From positions 1 to 64,000 of the forward strand of contig PNAA01000024.1 in the NCBI GenBank assembly GCA_003169975.1: 64,000 nucleotides of DNA, in the 5' to 3' direction. This document shows, in pieces, positions 37,052-45,999 of the stretch (position 1 is its first letter; each line of letters starts with the position of its first letter). The notes under the pieces were generated by a model. That model was not told the DNA's origin, ran no database searches, and was given only the letters and a program-made list of their open reading frames with translations. The DNA is from Spartobacteria bacterium (GTDB lineage: Bacteria; Verrucomicrobiota; Verrucomicrobiia; Chthoniobacterales; UBA10450). The translations under genes were made by a program, and so were the position numbers.

Positions 37052-38388
37052 AATTTCGCCAGCGCCTGATCCAACACCTCGAGAATGAAATCGGCGTCCG
37101 CTTGATGGATGCACATCGGCGGCGAGAAGCGGATCGTCTGTCCCTGCAACCCGCCTTTGCCTAACAACAGCCCCATTTCGCGGCAAATCTCCAGCACCTG
37201 CGCGCATTCCGCCTTGGCCGGTTCCTTGGTCGCGCGATCTTTCACCAGCTCGATGCCGAGCATCAGTCCTTTGCCGCGCGCGTCGCCGATTACGCTGTGC
37301 TTTTCCCTTAGCCGCTGCAATCCGGCGGAAAGGTGCCGGCCGATGGCGAGCGAATTGGCCTGCAATTTCTCGCGGTCGATCACTTCCAGCACGGCCTTGC
37401 CCTGCGCGCAGACGACCGGGTTGCCGCCGAAGGTGTTGAAATGAATCCGCTGCGCCAGCGCCGCCGCAATCTTTGGCGTGGTCACGACCGCGCCTAACGG
37501 GCAGCCGTTCCCGATGCCTTTCGCCATGCAGACGATGTCGGGGATGACGCCCTGGGTTTCGAAACCCCAGTAATGCGTCCCGGTGCGCCCGAAACCGGAT
37601 TGCACCTCGTCCGCAATGCAGACGCCGCCCGCGGCGCGCACGTGTTCGTAGGCATGCTTCAGGTAGCCGTCCGGAAAAACGATGCAGCCGCCGACGCCCT
37701 GGATCGACTCGGCGATGAATCCGGCGATCTGGCCCGGCGTCGCGTAGTCGATCAGGTTCTTCACGTCGGCCGCGTAGTTCTTGCCCGCGTCCGGATTGTC
37801 GTGCCCCCAGATCCCGCGATATGGATCGGGCGTGATCGAGTGATGCACACCGAAGCTGTGCGGCACATTAAATTTCCACGTCGCGTGTGCCGTCAGGCCC
37901 ATGCCGGAGGCGTTCCCGCCGTGATAGGCGTTGCGCAGCGCGATCATGTCGTAATTGCCGGTGTAGGCGCGCGCCATGAGCATCGCGAGGTCGTTCGCCT
38001 CCGAGCCGGAGTTCACGAAGTAGCAGACCTTCAAGTCGCCCGGCATCTTCGACGCCAGCTTCTCGGCGTACAGCGCGATGTTCGGGTGCAGGTAAATCGT
38101 GGTCGAATGCTGGAGCAATTCGTTCTGCGCGTGCGCCGCCGCGACCACGTCCGGATGACAATGGCCGACGCTGATCGTGACGATCCCGCCGAGCGCATCG
38201 AGATAACGCCGTCCGTTTTCGTCCCAGACGTATTGCATCTTGCCCTCCACGAGCGTGAGCGGCTTTTTGTAGTAGAGAAATATTCCCGGGTTCAGGAACT
38301 CTTTGCGCAGGCGCAGGATCTCGTCGGGCGACGGCCCGGTGTAGCGCTGCGGTTGATGATCGAAGGGTGGCAGTTCAGGCGTTTGCAT
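37048..38388 (-). CDS. Class III aminotransferase (alanine-glyoxylate / beta-aminoisobutyrate type)
   Basis: A 446-residue PLP enzyme of the AGXT2-like ornithine-aminotransferase group. N-terminal [40 protein letters not shown], the PLP-interacting [19 protein letters not shown], and the Schiff-base lysine in [17 protein letters not shown] are present. Such enzymes use alanine or beta-amino acids with glyoxylate or pyruvate. It is encoded just ahead of guaD with overlapping stop/start and next to an NCS1 transporter, which suggests a nucleobase-degradation role. The frame before MQTPELPPF is not supported. Confidence 0.85.
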   Translation of the reverse strand: MQTPELPPFDHQPQRYTGPSPDEILRLRKEFLNPGIFLYYKKPLTLVEGKMQYVWDENGRRYLDALGGIVTISVGHCHPDVVAAAHAQNELLQHSTTIYLHPNIALYAEKLASKMPGDLKVCYFVNSGSEANDLAMLMARAYTGNYDMIALRNAYHGGNASGMGLTAHATWKFNVPHSFGVHHSITPDPYRGIWGHDNPDAGKNYAADVKNLIDYATPGQIAGFIAESIQGVGGCIVFPDGYLKHAYEHVRAAGGVCIADEVQSGFGRTGTHYWGFETQGVIPDIVCMAKGIGNGCPLGAVVTTPKIAAALAQRIHFNTFGGNPVVCAQGKAVLEVIDREKLQANSLAIGRHLSAGLQRLREKHSVIGDARGKGLMLGIELVKDRATKEPAKAECAQVLEICREMGLLLGKGGLQGQTIRFSPPMCIHQADADFILEVLDQALAKL

Positions 38389-38505
38389 GGTGCTGAGATT
38401 TTGGAGTGAAAGGTAATTATCAACGCCGACTGCCAAAGCGCATCAGAATTGTCGCATCCGTGCTGAGGTGAAGATGCGCCGTTCGTATCGCGGCAGGTTC
38501 TTGCC

Positions 38506-38660
38506 GGGTAGCGCACGCGTCTCGCGTGCTGGTCGCGGTGTCTCACCGCGACGAATTTTTCCAACGAACCACGCTAGTTTCGAGCTCGACCACATGAGGG
38601 GAAGTTCGCGACTCGCGAAAGCTTTCGGAGTCGCCAGCACGCGTGACGCGTGCGCTACCC
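38506..38660. repeat. Long paired palindrome, GGGTAGCGCACGCG class
   Basis: Left arm starts GGGTAGCGCACGCGTC, right arm ends ACGCGTGCGCTACCC, about 155 bp in all, with an internal GTCGCGGTG/CACCGCGAC hairpin. The right arm overlaps the last codons and stop of the decayed NCS1 transporter. Confidence 0.75.
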
Positions 38661-40096
38661 AGAGGGCCGATCAGGCGTGGCCTTGCGCAAGACGAGATAC
38701 AAAACGAAGGCGAGCGCAAAGCCGACGAACCAGGCGTAACGATAAAGGGAAAGAAAAATCGGCGACCGAACTCTGCGGCAGCACTTTGATCGTCGCCAGA
38801 AATCCCGGAATATTCGGCAGCACGCTCAAAACGAGCGCGGTGATGGCGACACCGCTGAACCCGCCGGTGTAGCGATAGCGGCCGTGGGGTTGATAAAGAT
38901 CGTTCACGTCGAGCTGCCGCTTTCGATAGACATAATAATCCGCGATCATGATCCCGCCGATCGGGCCAAGAAGCGCGCTGTAACCGACCAGCCAGGTGAA
39001 AATGTAACCGGAAGGATCGGCCACCAATTTCCACGGCATCATCACGACGCCGATGATTCCGGTGATCAATCCACCCAGGCGAAAGGAGATTTTTCGGGGC
39101 GAAAGATGCGAAAAATCGTTCGCCGGGCTGACCACATTCGCCGCGATATTTGTCGCCAGGGTCGCGATGCAGAGCGAGAGCAACGCGACCACCAGCACCA
39201 CCGGATTCTTAAAACGAGTCAGCACATCGACCGGGTCCCAGATGGTCTCTCCGTAAATGATCGTCGTCGCCGAAGTCACCGCCACGCCGATGAAGGAATA
39301 GAGCGCCATCGTCAGCGGCAATCCGAGCGCCTGCCCGACGATCTGGTCGCGTTGCGAACGCGCGTAACGCGAGAAGTCCGGGATGTTAAGCGAGAGCGTC
39401 GCCCAGAAACCGATCATGCCGGTGAGCGCGGGAACAAAGAAGGTAAAGAACTGGCCGGATTTCGTTGTCCGGGGTCGAAGGCGGAGGCGCGATGAGCAAC
39501 GGCGCCTTGATGTTGAGCAGCCACCGGACGCAATCGATGCCTTTGTAAACGACCAGCATGTTGATCGCCCAGAAAAAGAGAAAGCAAAGAAACTGCGGCA
39601 GCGTAATGCCAAACGCGCTCGCGGAAGTGTGGCCTAACGATGGCACGAAGATCGCCAGGATCTTGTAAATGGCGTTGCCGCCGATCCAGGTTTGGATGCC
39701 GAACCAGCCGCAGGCGACAAACGCGCGCAGGAGCGCGGGAATGTTCGCCCCGCGGATGCCGAACGAGGCGCGGCAAAAAACCGGGAAGGGGATTCCGTAA
39801 TTTGTCCCGGCGTGGGCGTTCATGATCATCGGGACGATGACGATGAGGTTGCCGAGAAAAATGGTGAGGATCGCCTGCGACCAATTCATCCCGCCACCGA
39901 TGAGCGACGAGGCAAGCATATAAGTCGGGATGCAGGCCGACATGGAAATCCAAAGCGCGGCATAACTTCCAAGCCGCCATTTGCGCCGCTCCATCGGTAC
40001 GGGTGCGAGATCGTCATTGATCAGCGCGCTCGATTCGAGCATCGGCGGGAGCGACTCAGTCGCGGCGGCGGACGTTTGGATCATTCGGCCGGGCAT
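38655..40096 (-). pseudogene. NCS1 nucleobase/allantoin transporter, frameshifted
   Basis: The N-terminal two-fifths (from about 40,084) is clearly NCS1: MLASSLIGGGMNWSQAILTI, FPVFCRASFGIRGANIPALL and ACGWFGIQTWIGGNAIYKIL. At about 39,460-39,490 the frame changes and roughly 30 residues of the expected helix are missing. The other frame continues with VPALTGMIGFWATLSLNIPD, FSRYARSQRDQI and GIMIADYYVYRKRQLDVNDL. A second shift at a T-run near 38,755 is needed to reach the normal end LSLYRYAWFVGFALAFVLYL. It is probably non-functional; the neighbouring guaD pair is intact. Confidence 0.75.
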
Positions 40097-40134
40097 CCTG
40101 CCAGCGCGGGTGTTCGGGCGTCGAGCGTTCTTTT

Positions 40135-40167
40135 GGAGGGACGTCCCGCCTCAGGCGGGTCACGTCC
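40135..40167. repeat. REP-like palindrome, GGAGGGACGT class
   Basis: GGAGGGACGTCCCGCC, then TCAGGCGGGTCACGTCC, forming a compact hairpin in the divergent gap between the NCS1 and AtoE-type transporter genes. Confidence 0.55.
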
Positions 40168-40318
40168 GCGTTTTCCCCTCCGCCCTAACGAATAACAAAT
40201 TCCGGGAGCGCGCGCCGGGTTTCCCCAATTACCAACAGGCAATAACGAATAACTGGGCGAAGCCCAATGACTTTTGGCTCTGTGCCTGAAGAGCGCCTTT
40301 TGCTAGGGTGGCGCCTTT

Positions 40319-41773
40319 ATGACCGTCCCTGACTCGCGTTCCGGACAAAACACCAACCCGTCGGCAGAGGCGGGACTGCTCGCGCGCATGGCGCTCGCGA
40401 TGACTGCCTGGACCGAGCGGTGGGTGCCAGACGCCTTCGTCTTCGCGCTTCTCGCCACCCTGGTCGTGATTGTTGCCGGCGTCGCATTCACGCCGTCGAG
40501 CCTGCCGCAGGTGATCGATGCCTGGGGGCGCGGTTTCTGGGAGTTGATCCCATTCACGCTCCAGATGGCACTCATCATTATCACCGGCTATGTGCTGGCG
40601 ACCTCGCAGCCGGTGGGACGGGTCATACGCCGTTTGGCGGGGTGGCCGACGACCCCGCGCAACGCCGTCGCGCTGGTGGCGTTCTTCGCCATGGCCAGCT
40701 CATGGTTCAACTGGGGATTCAGCCTCATCTTCAGCGCCGTGCTCGCGCGAGAAATCGCGCGCCGCGTCGAGGGCGTGGACTATCGCGCGCTCGCCGCTGC
40801 CAGCTTCCTCGGCCTCGGCAGCATCTGGGCGCAGGGGTTGAGCGGATCGGCGGCCCTGCAAATGGCCACGCCGGGCGCGCTCCAGCCGCAGATCCGGGAG
40901 ATCGTCGCCAACCACGGGATGGTGCCGGGCGGGCTCATTCCTTTCAGCCACACGATTTTTCTCTGGCAGAGCCTGCTGTCGGTGGTCGTAGAGATAGCTG
41001 TGGTGACGACCGTGATGTGGCTCGTCACGCCGCCGGCCGGTCGAGGCAAAACGGCGCGCGATCTCGGCATCACTCTCGGTCAGGCGGAGATCGAACCGCC
41101 TGTGGCCATCGTGAAACCAACGCCCGGTCAGTGGCTCGAACATTCCCCGATCCTTAACTGGCTGATCGTCCTCCTCGGCGGAACGTATCTGGTTCGCTAC
41201 TTCATGCAGGCCGGCGAGCCGCTGAGCGCGATCAACCTCAACATTGTCAACCTCACCTTTCTGCTTCTCGGTTTTCTGCTCCACAAGACTCCGGCGCGCC
41301 TGATGCACGCCGTGCAGGGTGCCACGCCGGCGGTGTGGGGAGTTATTCTCCAGTTCCCGTTCTATGCCGGCATCGCGGGCATCATTACGTCGACCCACTT
41401 GAGTCAACGCATCGCGCATGCCTTCGTCGGGATCTCCACCGCGCAGACCTTTCCCGCCATCGTCGCGACCTACTCGGCCGTGCTCGGCGTGTTCGTTCCC
41501 TCAGGCGGTTCGAAATGGGTGGTCGAAGCACCTTACGTCATGGCCGCGGCGCACGAACTCAAGGTTCACCTGGGCTGGGTCGTGGCGTCCTACGACCTGG
41601 GAGAAGCTCTCGCAAATCTCGTGCAGCCATTTTGGATGCTGCCGATCCTGGGACTGTTTCAGCTCCGCGCGCGCGACGTCATGGGCTACACCTTCGTCGT
41701 CTTTCTTGTGCTCGTCCCCGTCGTGCTGCTGCTCGTAACGATCCTCGGGGCGACGCTGCCCTATCCGCTGTAG
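40319..41773 (+). CDS. atoE: Short-chain fatty acid transporter, AtoE family
   Basis: A 484-residue membrane protein with about eleven hydrophobic helices. Family segments: WTERWVPDAFVFALLATLVV near the start, FAMASSWFNWGFSLIFSAVL, GLGSIWAQGLSGSAALQMAT, and GVFVPSGGSKWVVEAPYVMA near the end. AtoE-type proteins import short-chain fatty acids such as butyrate or acetoacetate. No ato degradation genes are next to it. The symbol refers to family only. Confidence 0.85.
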   Translation: MTVPDSRSGQNTNPSAEAGLLARMALAMTAWTERWVPDAFVFALLATLVVIVAGVAFTPSSLPQVIDAWGRGFWELIPFTLQMALIIITGYVLATSQPVGRVIRRLAGWPTTPRNAVALVAFFAMASSWFNWGFSLIFSAVLAREIARRVEGVDYRALAAASFLGLGSIWAQGLSGSAALQMATPGALQPQIREIVANHGMVPGGLIPFSHTIFLWQSLLSVVVEIAVVTTVMWLVTPPAGRGKTARDLGITLGQAEIEPPVAIVKPTPGQWLEHSPILNWLIVLLGGTYLVRYFMQAGEPLSAINLNIVNLTFLLLGFLLHKTPARLMHAVQGATPAVWGVILQFPFYAGIAGIITSTHLSQRIAHAFVGISTAQTFPAIVATYSAVLGVFVPSGGSKWVVEAPYVMAAAHELKVHLGWVVASYDLGEALANLVQPFWMLPILGLFQLRARDVMGYTFVVFLVLVPVVLLLVTILGATLPYPL

Positions 41774-41878
41774 GGAGAACGCGGCCCCTATCACTCCAGC
41801 TAATGGCTCCCAGTGACCTTTCTACGCTTACAGCGGCACCAGTTTTCAACCTTACTTCCTCAAGTCAGATGTGACACC

Positions 41879-41930
41879 CGGAGGGGCCTGCTTCTGCAGG
41901 TCCGGGGACGTGCGGAAGCGCGTCCCTCCG
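41879..41930. repeat. REP-like palindrome, GGAGGG class
   Basis: CCGGAGGGGCCTGCTTC and GGAAGCGCGTCCCTCCG face each other about 105 bases past the AtoE gene. Same class as 28,770 and 40,135. Confidence 0.55.
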
Positions 41931-41981
41931 AAATGCGCGCGCGGAATTGGGATCAGCTTTGAACCTTGTTTGCTTTCCCTT

Positions 41982-42270
41982 TCACTCATCGCCGTCGTCA
42001 CTCCCGTCATCTCCTACTGCCTCTGTGACGCTGGTTACGGTCAACGCCGCAAGAAACCGAAGCGGCCCCCCTCGATTCATCCGGACGATTTCCGCCGGGG
42101 AGAGCGCCCGGGTTCCGCCGATCGTTGGCGAAGGATCGAAGACGCCGACAGCGATGACGCGGTAGGGAGAGAAGTCTACCGCTGTGACAACCTTCGGCGA
42201 CCTGCACTGGACGACCGGCCTCCTTTCCCGAGGCCACGGCGCGCCACAGATAAAGGATTGACAGCGATTC
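41982..42270 (-). other. Possible small coding remnant
   Basis: One minus-strand frame has no stop from about 42,270 to 41,982 and reads smoothly (VVTAVDFSPYRVIAVGVFDP, then ALSPAEIVRMNRGGPLRF, ending GDDGSDDGDE). It has no start codon in a good position and no recognised family. It may be a gene remnant or chance. The rest of the 41,774-42,333 spacer holds only the palindromic element. Confidence 0.25.
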
Positions 42271-42333
42271 CGTCACTCCTCAGGCTGCGAGCGACGCATC
42301 CACCAACCGCGTCAGCTCAGCAGAAAAACATCT

Positions 42334-43113
42334 ATGAAAACACAGACCCTTGCACTCATCGCATCCCTTAGCCTCATCAGCGGCAGCGCGCGCGCGGCCG
42401 ATGATTCCTTTGTCGGCAAATGGAAGTTCAATCCCGACAAGAGCCAGCTCACCGGCCTGGATTACAAAATCGAAGACGCCGGCGGCGGCAAATACCACTT
42501 CATGTTCGGCGACGACGTCGAAACGCTCACCCTCGACGGAAAAGGTCACCTCACGAAGTATGGCGAAACCTGGTCCATCAAAACGACCGGCCCGAGCAGT
42601 TGGGAATCGACCACAAAACGGGATGGCAAAGTGACGAACAAAGAAAAGTGGACCGTCTCAGAGGACGGCCAAACGTTTACCAGCATGGCGGAGAACATGC
42701 GGCCAGATGGTTCGACCGGCCATTCGGAGGCGACCTTTAAGCGCACCGGCGGCACCTCGGGCCTCGCCGGGTTATGGGAAAGCACGTCCATTAAGGTCAT
42801 GTCGCCGACCAGCATGGAGATGGCGCAATGGCAGAAAGACGGCTACTCGCTCAGCAACCCGACCTTCAAAGAGCGCCTCAATTTCAAGTTCGACGGCAAG
42901 GAGCATACGCCGAACGGTCCGCGGGTCGCGAAGGGTACCACTGTGACCGCCAAAAAGGTTGATGATCACTCGATGGAACTGACCTACAAGCTAAAAGGTA
43001 AAACGACCCAGACCGATCGCTGGGAGCTGGCGGCCGACGGCAAAACTCTCACCGACACCGTCACCTACTCGGGCGTAAGCAAGCCCGAGGTGGACGTTTT
43101 CGACCGGGAGTAG
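42334..43113 (+). CDS. Secreted lipocalin-like hypothetical protein
   Basis: A 259-residue protein with a signal peptide (MKTQTLALIASLSLISGSARA). The mature protein has two similar halves rich in beta-strand turns. Each starts with a G(K/L)W...P motif (FVGKWKFNPDKSQLTGLDYK; LAGLWESTSIKV) and has a W-containing strand with DGKTLTDTVTYSG-like endings (VSEDGQTFTSMAENMRP; LAADGKTLTDTVTYSG). This is reminiscent of lipocalin-like exported proteins. No enzymatic residues recognised. Confidence 0.65.
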   Translation: MKTQTLALIASLSLISGSARAADDSFVGKWKFNPDKSQLTGLDYKIEDAGGGKYHFMFGDDVETLTLDGKGHLTKYGETWSIKTTGPSSWESTTKRDGKVTNKEKWTVSEDGQTFTSMAENMRPDGSTGHSEATFKRTGGTSGLAGLWESTSIKVMSPTSMEMAQWQKDGYSLSNPTFKERLNFKFDGKEHTPNGPRVAKGTTVTAKKVDDHSMELTYKLKGKTTQTDRWELAADGKTLTDTVTYSGVSKPEVDVFDRE

Positions 43114-43175
43114 GACGGCCAACAGCAGTTACCGTCCCGGTAACCCACAAAGAAAGAGCCGAGAGCAGCGTCGCG

Positions 43176-43203
43176 CATCAGTGCGCGACGCTGCGAATCG
43201 CGC
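43176..43203. terminator. Perfect hairpin between convergent genes
   Basis: CAGCGTCGCGCA, loop TCAG, then TGCGCGACGCTG: a perfect 12-bp stem in the gap between the convergent genes at 42,334 and 43,282. No T-run follows on either side, so function as a bidirectional terminator is inferred. Confidence 0.6.
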
Positions 43204-43219
43204 GCTCCAGCCCCCTTCG

Positions 43220-43254
43220 GATCAGCGCTGACCCTTTCAAGATCAGCGCTGACC
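43220..43254. repeat. Direct repeat GATCAGCGCTGACC
   Basis: Two copies (43,220-43,233 and 43,241-43,254), each holding the palindrome TCAGCGCTGA, just after the stem-loop. A similar GATCAGCGCTG occurs near 49,979. Confidence 0.5.
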
Positions 43255-43281
43255 GCTTTGAATCAGGGCTGCTAACCGAGC

Positions 43282-44277
43282 TTAAAGCGCCGGCTCTACC
43301 ACCGACCTCACAGGCAGCGGCTTCACCGTGCCGGCCTGCGCTGGGTGCCTCTGCGGGGTCACCCCCGTAGCCGGCCGGTCCGACGTCCCGCTAACGAGGC
43401 GGGCTAGAAGTCCGTGCTCAGCGCCAGTGCTATCATCGTAACGCCCAACGATCAGCCCCGCCTCGTTGATCCCATTAAGGGATGTGAAGCTGGAACCAGG
43501 AAAATCGTAGGTGATGTAGGTGCTTGGTGGGATGAAGACGAATCCATGGGTTGCTCCTGAACTGTCGGGGTATCTGCCCACAATAGTGTTGCTATTGTTA
43601 TTACCAAAGACGATCGTCCCGGTCGACCCCGCGGGATCGATCGGAGAAACAATCGAGCCATCGCTGTTCCGGTAGTAGCCGTGGCTGACGGATGAGCTAT
43701 CGAGATAATAACCCGCTGCCTGGTTTGAATTGTTAATCCCATAGGCAAGGGTCGCGGTAGATCCTGACACCAGGAACTCCGTAACGGTTCCTCCAATGCT
43801 GACGTATCCCGACTGAGTTCCGCTACTGGGAATGTCAGAGCCGCAGAAGTCGTTCGCATTGTTTAGTCCCAATACGATCGTCCATGACGAGCCGGGCACA
43901 AGGTAGTCATAAAAGGCCGCGCCTCTCAAAAAGAAACCATGATAGTTGCCAGTGGTCGGATCCACATAATCGCCGCCGACCCTGAGTGAGTTATTGATGG
44001 CTCGGCCTTGAGTCGTTCCTCCGGTGTCGTTGGGATCAACCAGCGGGGCGCTAAAGTGCCCGTTTGGGAATCGGACAAAACCGCTCGACAACCCGCTCGT
44101 GTCGACAAAGACGCCGATAACGGCGCCCGTGCCGCTGATTTTTTGTGGTTGCGTCGAGACTACGGAGCCCGGGTAATCAAAGGTGTTGATTAACTGGACA
44201 CTTTGCGCAAACACCCCTAGCACTGGAAGTGCGAGAAGGGCGGTCAAGCAAGAGACGATTGTATTTTTTGTTTTCAT
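43282..44277 (-). CDS. Secreted HAF-repeat protein
   Basis: A 331-residue protein with a signal peptide (MKTKNTIVSCLTALLALPVLGVFAQ). About six repeats of roughly 45 residues follow, each with a (G)IN(N)...G.Y.D.SG..HGF pattern: TTQGRAINNSLRVGGDYVDP, LAYGINNSNQAAGYYLDSSS, IVFGNNNSNTIVGRYPDSSG and SLNGINEAGLIVGRYDDSTG. These are HAF/extracellular repeats of unknown function, frequent in soil bacteria. The last 40 residues are proline-rich and unlike the rest. The fragment at 11,866-12,189 is a broken relative. Confidence 0.75.
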   Translation of the reverse strand: MKTKNTIVSCLTALLALPVLGVFAQSVQLINTFDYPGSVVSTQPQKISGTGAVIGVFVDTSGLSSGFVRFPNGHFSAPLVDPNDTGGTTQGRAINNSLRVGGDYVDPTTGNYHGFFLRGAAFYDYLVPGSSWTIVLGLNNANDFCGSDIPSSGTQSGYVSIGGTVTEFLVSGSTATLAYGINNSNQAAGYYLDSSSVSHGYYRNSDGSIVSPIDPAGSTGTIVFGNNNSNTIVGRYPDSSGATHGFVFIPPSTYITYDFPGSSFTSLNGINEAGLIVGRYDDSTGAEHGLLARLVSGTSDRPATGVTPQRHPAQAGTVKPLPVRSVVEPAL

Positions 44278-44990
44278 ATTTTGTTTATCCTCTAAAGGAA
44301 TCTGCTAAGCAGTTCGATCCTTCATGTCAAGCTAAATTTTGGCTCCCCGGCGGGTGGGCGATTGGCCTCGCTGGGGGCGAGCTTACGCGAGCTTTCATTT
44401 ATGAAAGATTGGGCGCGCAAAATCGGATCAGGAACGCAGGAAATATGTAGAGGTGGCGTGCCGCCCGCAGATCTTGGAATCTGGAACCCAGGAGTCCAGG
44501 AAACCTGGGGGTGCCGCCCGTAGACTGAATAAGCACCCGGAGGGACGTGGCGACCGGCTGGACCCCGCAAACCGTGCCAGACAAACTCGAAGCAGAAGAT
44601 AACTCTCAAACCCGCCTTATCTTAGCGCCATTCGGGCCAGGTGTCAGGTGATGGGCGTCGGGTCTGTCCTGCGTAAGTTAAGAACGCGCTCCGCGCATCA
44701 GATCCCGCCGCAAAAACCGCAAGTCCCGTCCTTATCGGTTTTTGCAACGAAATCTGATGCGCTCAATTCATCCTTTGTCGAAACGACTTACGAACGCTCG
44801 TTGTGACGCCCATCACCTGACACTTGGCCAGTGAGGACTGGCCCCAGATCACGTCGCAAATAAAGTTGTTGACCCGAGCGAGAGCGGCTCTCTACGCTGC
44901 GGCCGTTGATTGCCCTGGCTGTTGTTCTCGGCCCTGAGTGGGGACGGGAATGACTCGCAGCCGCAATCATAGCTGAATGAAAGAACCTAT
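44278..44990. other. Repeat-rich spacer
   Basis: No gene recognised. It contains an AT-rich promoter-like stretch before the HAF gene, short palindromes (AGCTTACGCGAGCTTTC near 44,380; a CCAGGAGTCCAGGAAACCTGG run near 44,488), and the 195-bp long inverted repeat at 44,635-44,829. Confidence 0.5.
44635..44829. repeat. 195-bp long imperfect inverted repeat
   Basis: The ends pair over about 25 bases (GTGTCAGGTGATGGGCGTC against GACGCCCATCACCTGACAC). Further in, CGTAAGT pairs with ACTTACG, then GCGCATCAGAT with ATCTGATGCGC, and GCAAAAACCG with CGGTTTTTGC, leaving a loop of about 15 bases. The whole segment can therefore fold as one hairpin. It may be a MITE with long terminal inverted repeats or a structured RNA. 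Confidence 0.75.
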
Positions 44991-45467
44991 ATGAAAATCG
45001 TCACCTTAATACTCGCAGTAACAGTCTTGGCCCTGCCCGCGCTCGCCCAGGAAAAGAAGATGGCAGCCAAGCCAGCCAAAGGCGCCAGCGTCGAAGCGGC
45101 CGTGAAAGGGCTGGAGGACGGCTGGGAAGCAGCCATCATGAAGCACGACACCAAACCGATCGACGAAGTCGTCGCGTCTGACTTTGCCGGCGTGGGGCAC
45201 GACGGCAAGCTACTCGGCAAGACGGGCCTGCTGCAGGAGCAAGTGAAGAGCAACCACGACACCTACACCTTGGCCACCCTTAACCACGTGATCGTGCGCG
45301 CTTACGGCTCGAACGTCGCGGTGGCGATCGGCGATGCGCGCGAGAAAGGTACCGGGAAAGACGGCAAAGCCTTCGATCGCACCTACCGTTTCACCGACAC
45401 CTGGGTCGAGCGCAACGGGAAGTGGGAGTGCGTCGCCGAACAGGTCGCGCAGGTCTCAGGCAAGTAA
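44991..45467 (+). CDS. Secreted SnoaL/DUF4440-like (NTF2 fold) protein
   Basis: A 158-residue protein with a signal peptide (MKIVTLILAVTVLALPALAQ). The mature part follows an NTF2-like plan: a helix (VEAAVKGLEDGWEAAIMKHD), DEVVASDFAGVGHDGKLLGK, then strands (VIVRAYGSNVAVAIGDAREK, YRFTDTWVERNGKWECVAEQ). This matches DUF4440/SnoaL-like proteins, often of unknown function. The lysine- and alanine-rich segment after the signal is probably flexible. Confidence 0.75.
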   Translation: MKIVTLILAVTVLALPALAQEKKMAAKPAKGASVEAAVKGLEDGWEAAIMKHDTKPIDEVVASDFAGVGHDGKLLGKTGLLQEQVKSNHDTYTLATLNHVIVRAYGSNVAVAIGDAREKGTGKDGKAFDRTYRFTDTWVERNGKWECVAEQVAQVSGK

Positions 45468-45470
45468 ACG

Positions 45471-45567
45471 CTGGGGAGCGAACGAGACGCCGGTCGCGGT
45501 CGTCGGCGGGAGCATCTACGCGACCACGGTGAACGGCAACATCGACTCGCTCAGCTTGGCGCTTTAG
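45471..45567 (+). pseudogene. Duplicated 3' end of a PQQ-propeller gene
   Basis: Reads GANETPVAVVGGSIYATTVN then GNIDSLSLAL and a stop. It is a near-copy of the last 33 codons of the fragment at 47,156-47,470. The similarity continues past the stop to about 45,710, so a DNA segment of roughly 200 bp was duplicated. It lies directly after the DUF4440-like gene. Confidence 0.65.
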
Positions 45568-45999
45568 TAGCACGCCCCCACAACGCCCTCAGACGGCGTT
45601 CGGGACCGGCTGCTGCCTTCAGGTGCCCCGTAACGCAGCCGAAGGCGAGGCCAGGCTTTCAAACCTGGCCATCAACGCTCCCACCCGTCGAGTCCCACTG
45701 CCACCAAGTGAAAGGGAGCGCTCTTGGATTCAAACCAGATTTTGCACGATTCAATGACCCCGACTTCCACGTGAAGCAGGAATGTTCGCCGGGCAGTTCA
45801 ATGAACATGGCGGTCCAGGCAAACAAGGTTGCCCGTGAAGCAAACAAGCGTGCCCGCCGGCTTGTGTTAAGCCGCCTCGCCAGGTAAGAGTGTTCAGAGT
45901 CCAGGCAAACCCACCTGTCCCGCAACCTCCGGGGAGCGCGCGCCCTCGCGTAGCGGACACTTAGGCGGGGGATGTAATAGCCCTGCTTCGTCCGGCGCG
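45568..45999. other. Spacer with duplicated segment and mini-element W
   Basis: 45,568-45,710 matches 47,471-47,558, interrupted by a W element (about 45,626-45,665). The rest shows no gene. Confidence 0.45.

Larger units (their letters stand above)
11981..40191. repeat. Dispersed octamer CCTAACGA, 30 exact copies
   Basis: Copies (7-mer CCTAACG or its complement; most preceded by G, five by C, two by A) start at 11,981; 12,669; 13,953; 14,397; 14,965; 15,446; 17,509; 17,863; 18,070; 19,731; 20,113; 20,977; 23,518; 24,829; 25,327; 27,224; 27,607; 27,797; 28,093; 28,211; 29,176; 29,826; 31,670; 31,924; 33,434; 34,678; 35,797; 36,419; 36,846; 37,005; 37,493; 39,633; 40,184. All but three have the eighth base A. 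They occur in genes of both directions and all frames. Outside this span only one copy (1,484) and one shorter match (49,556) were seen. Confidence 0.85.
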
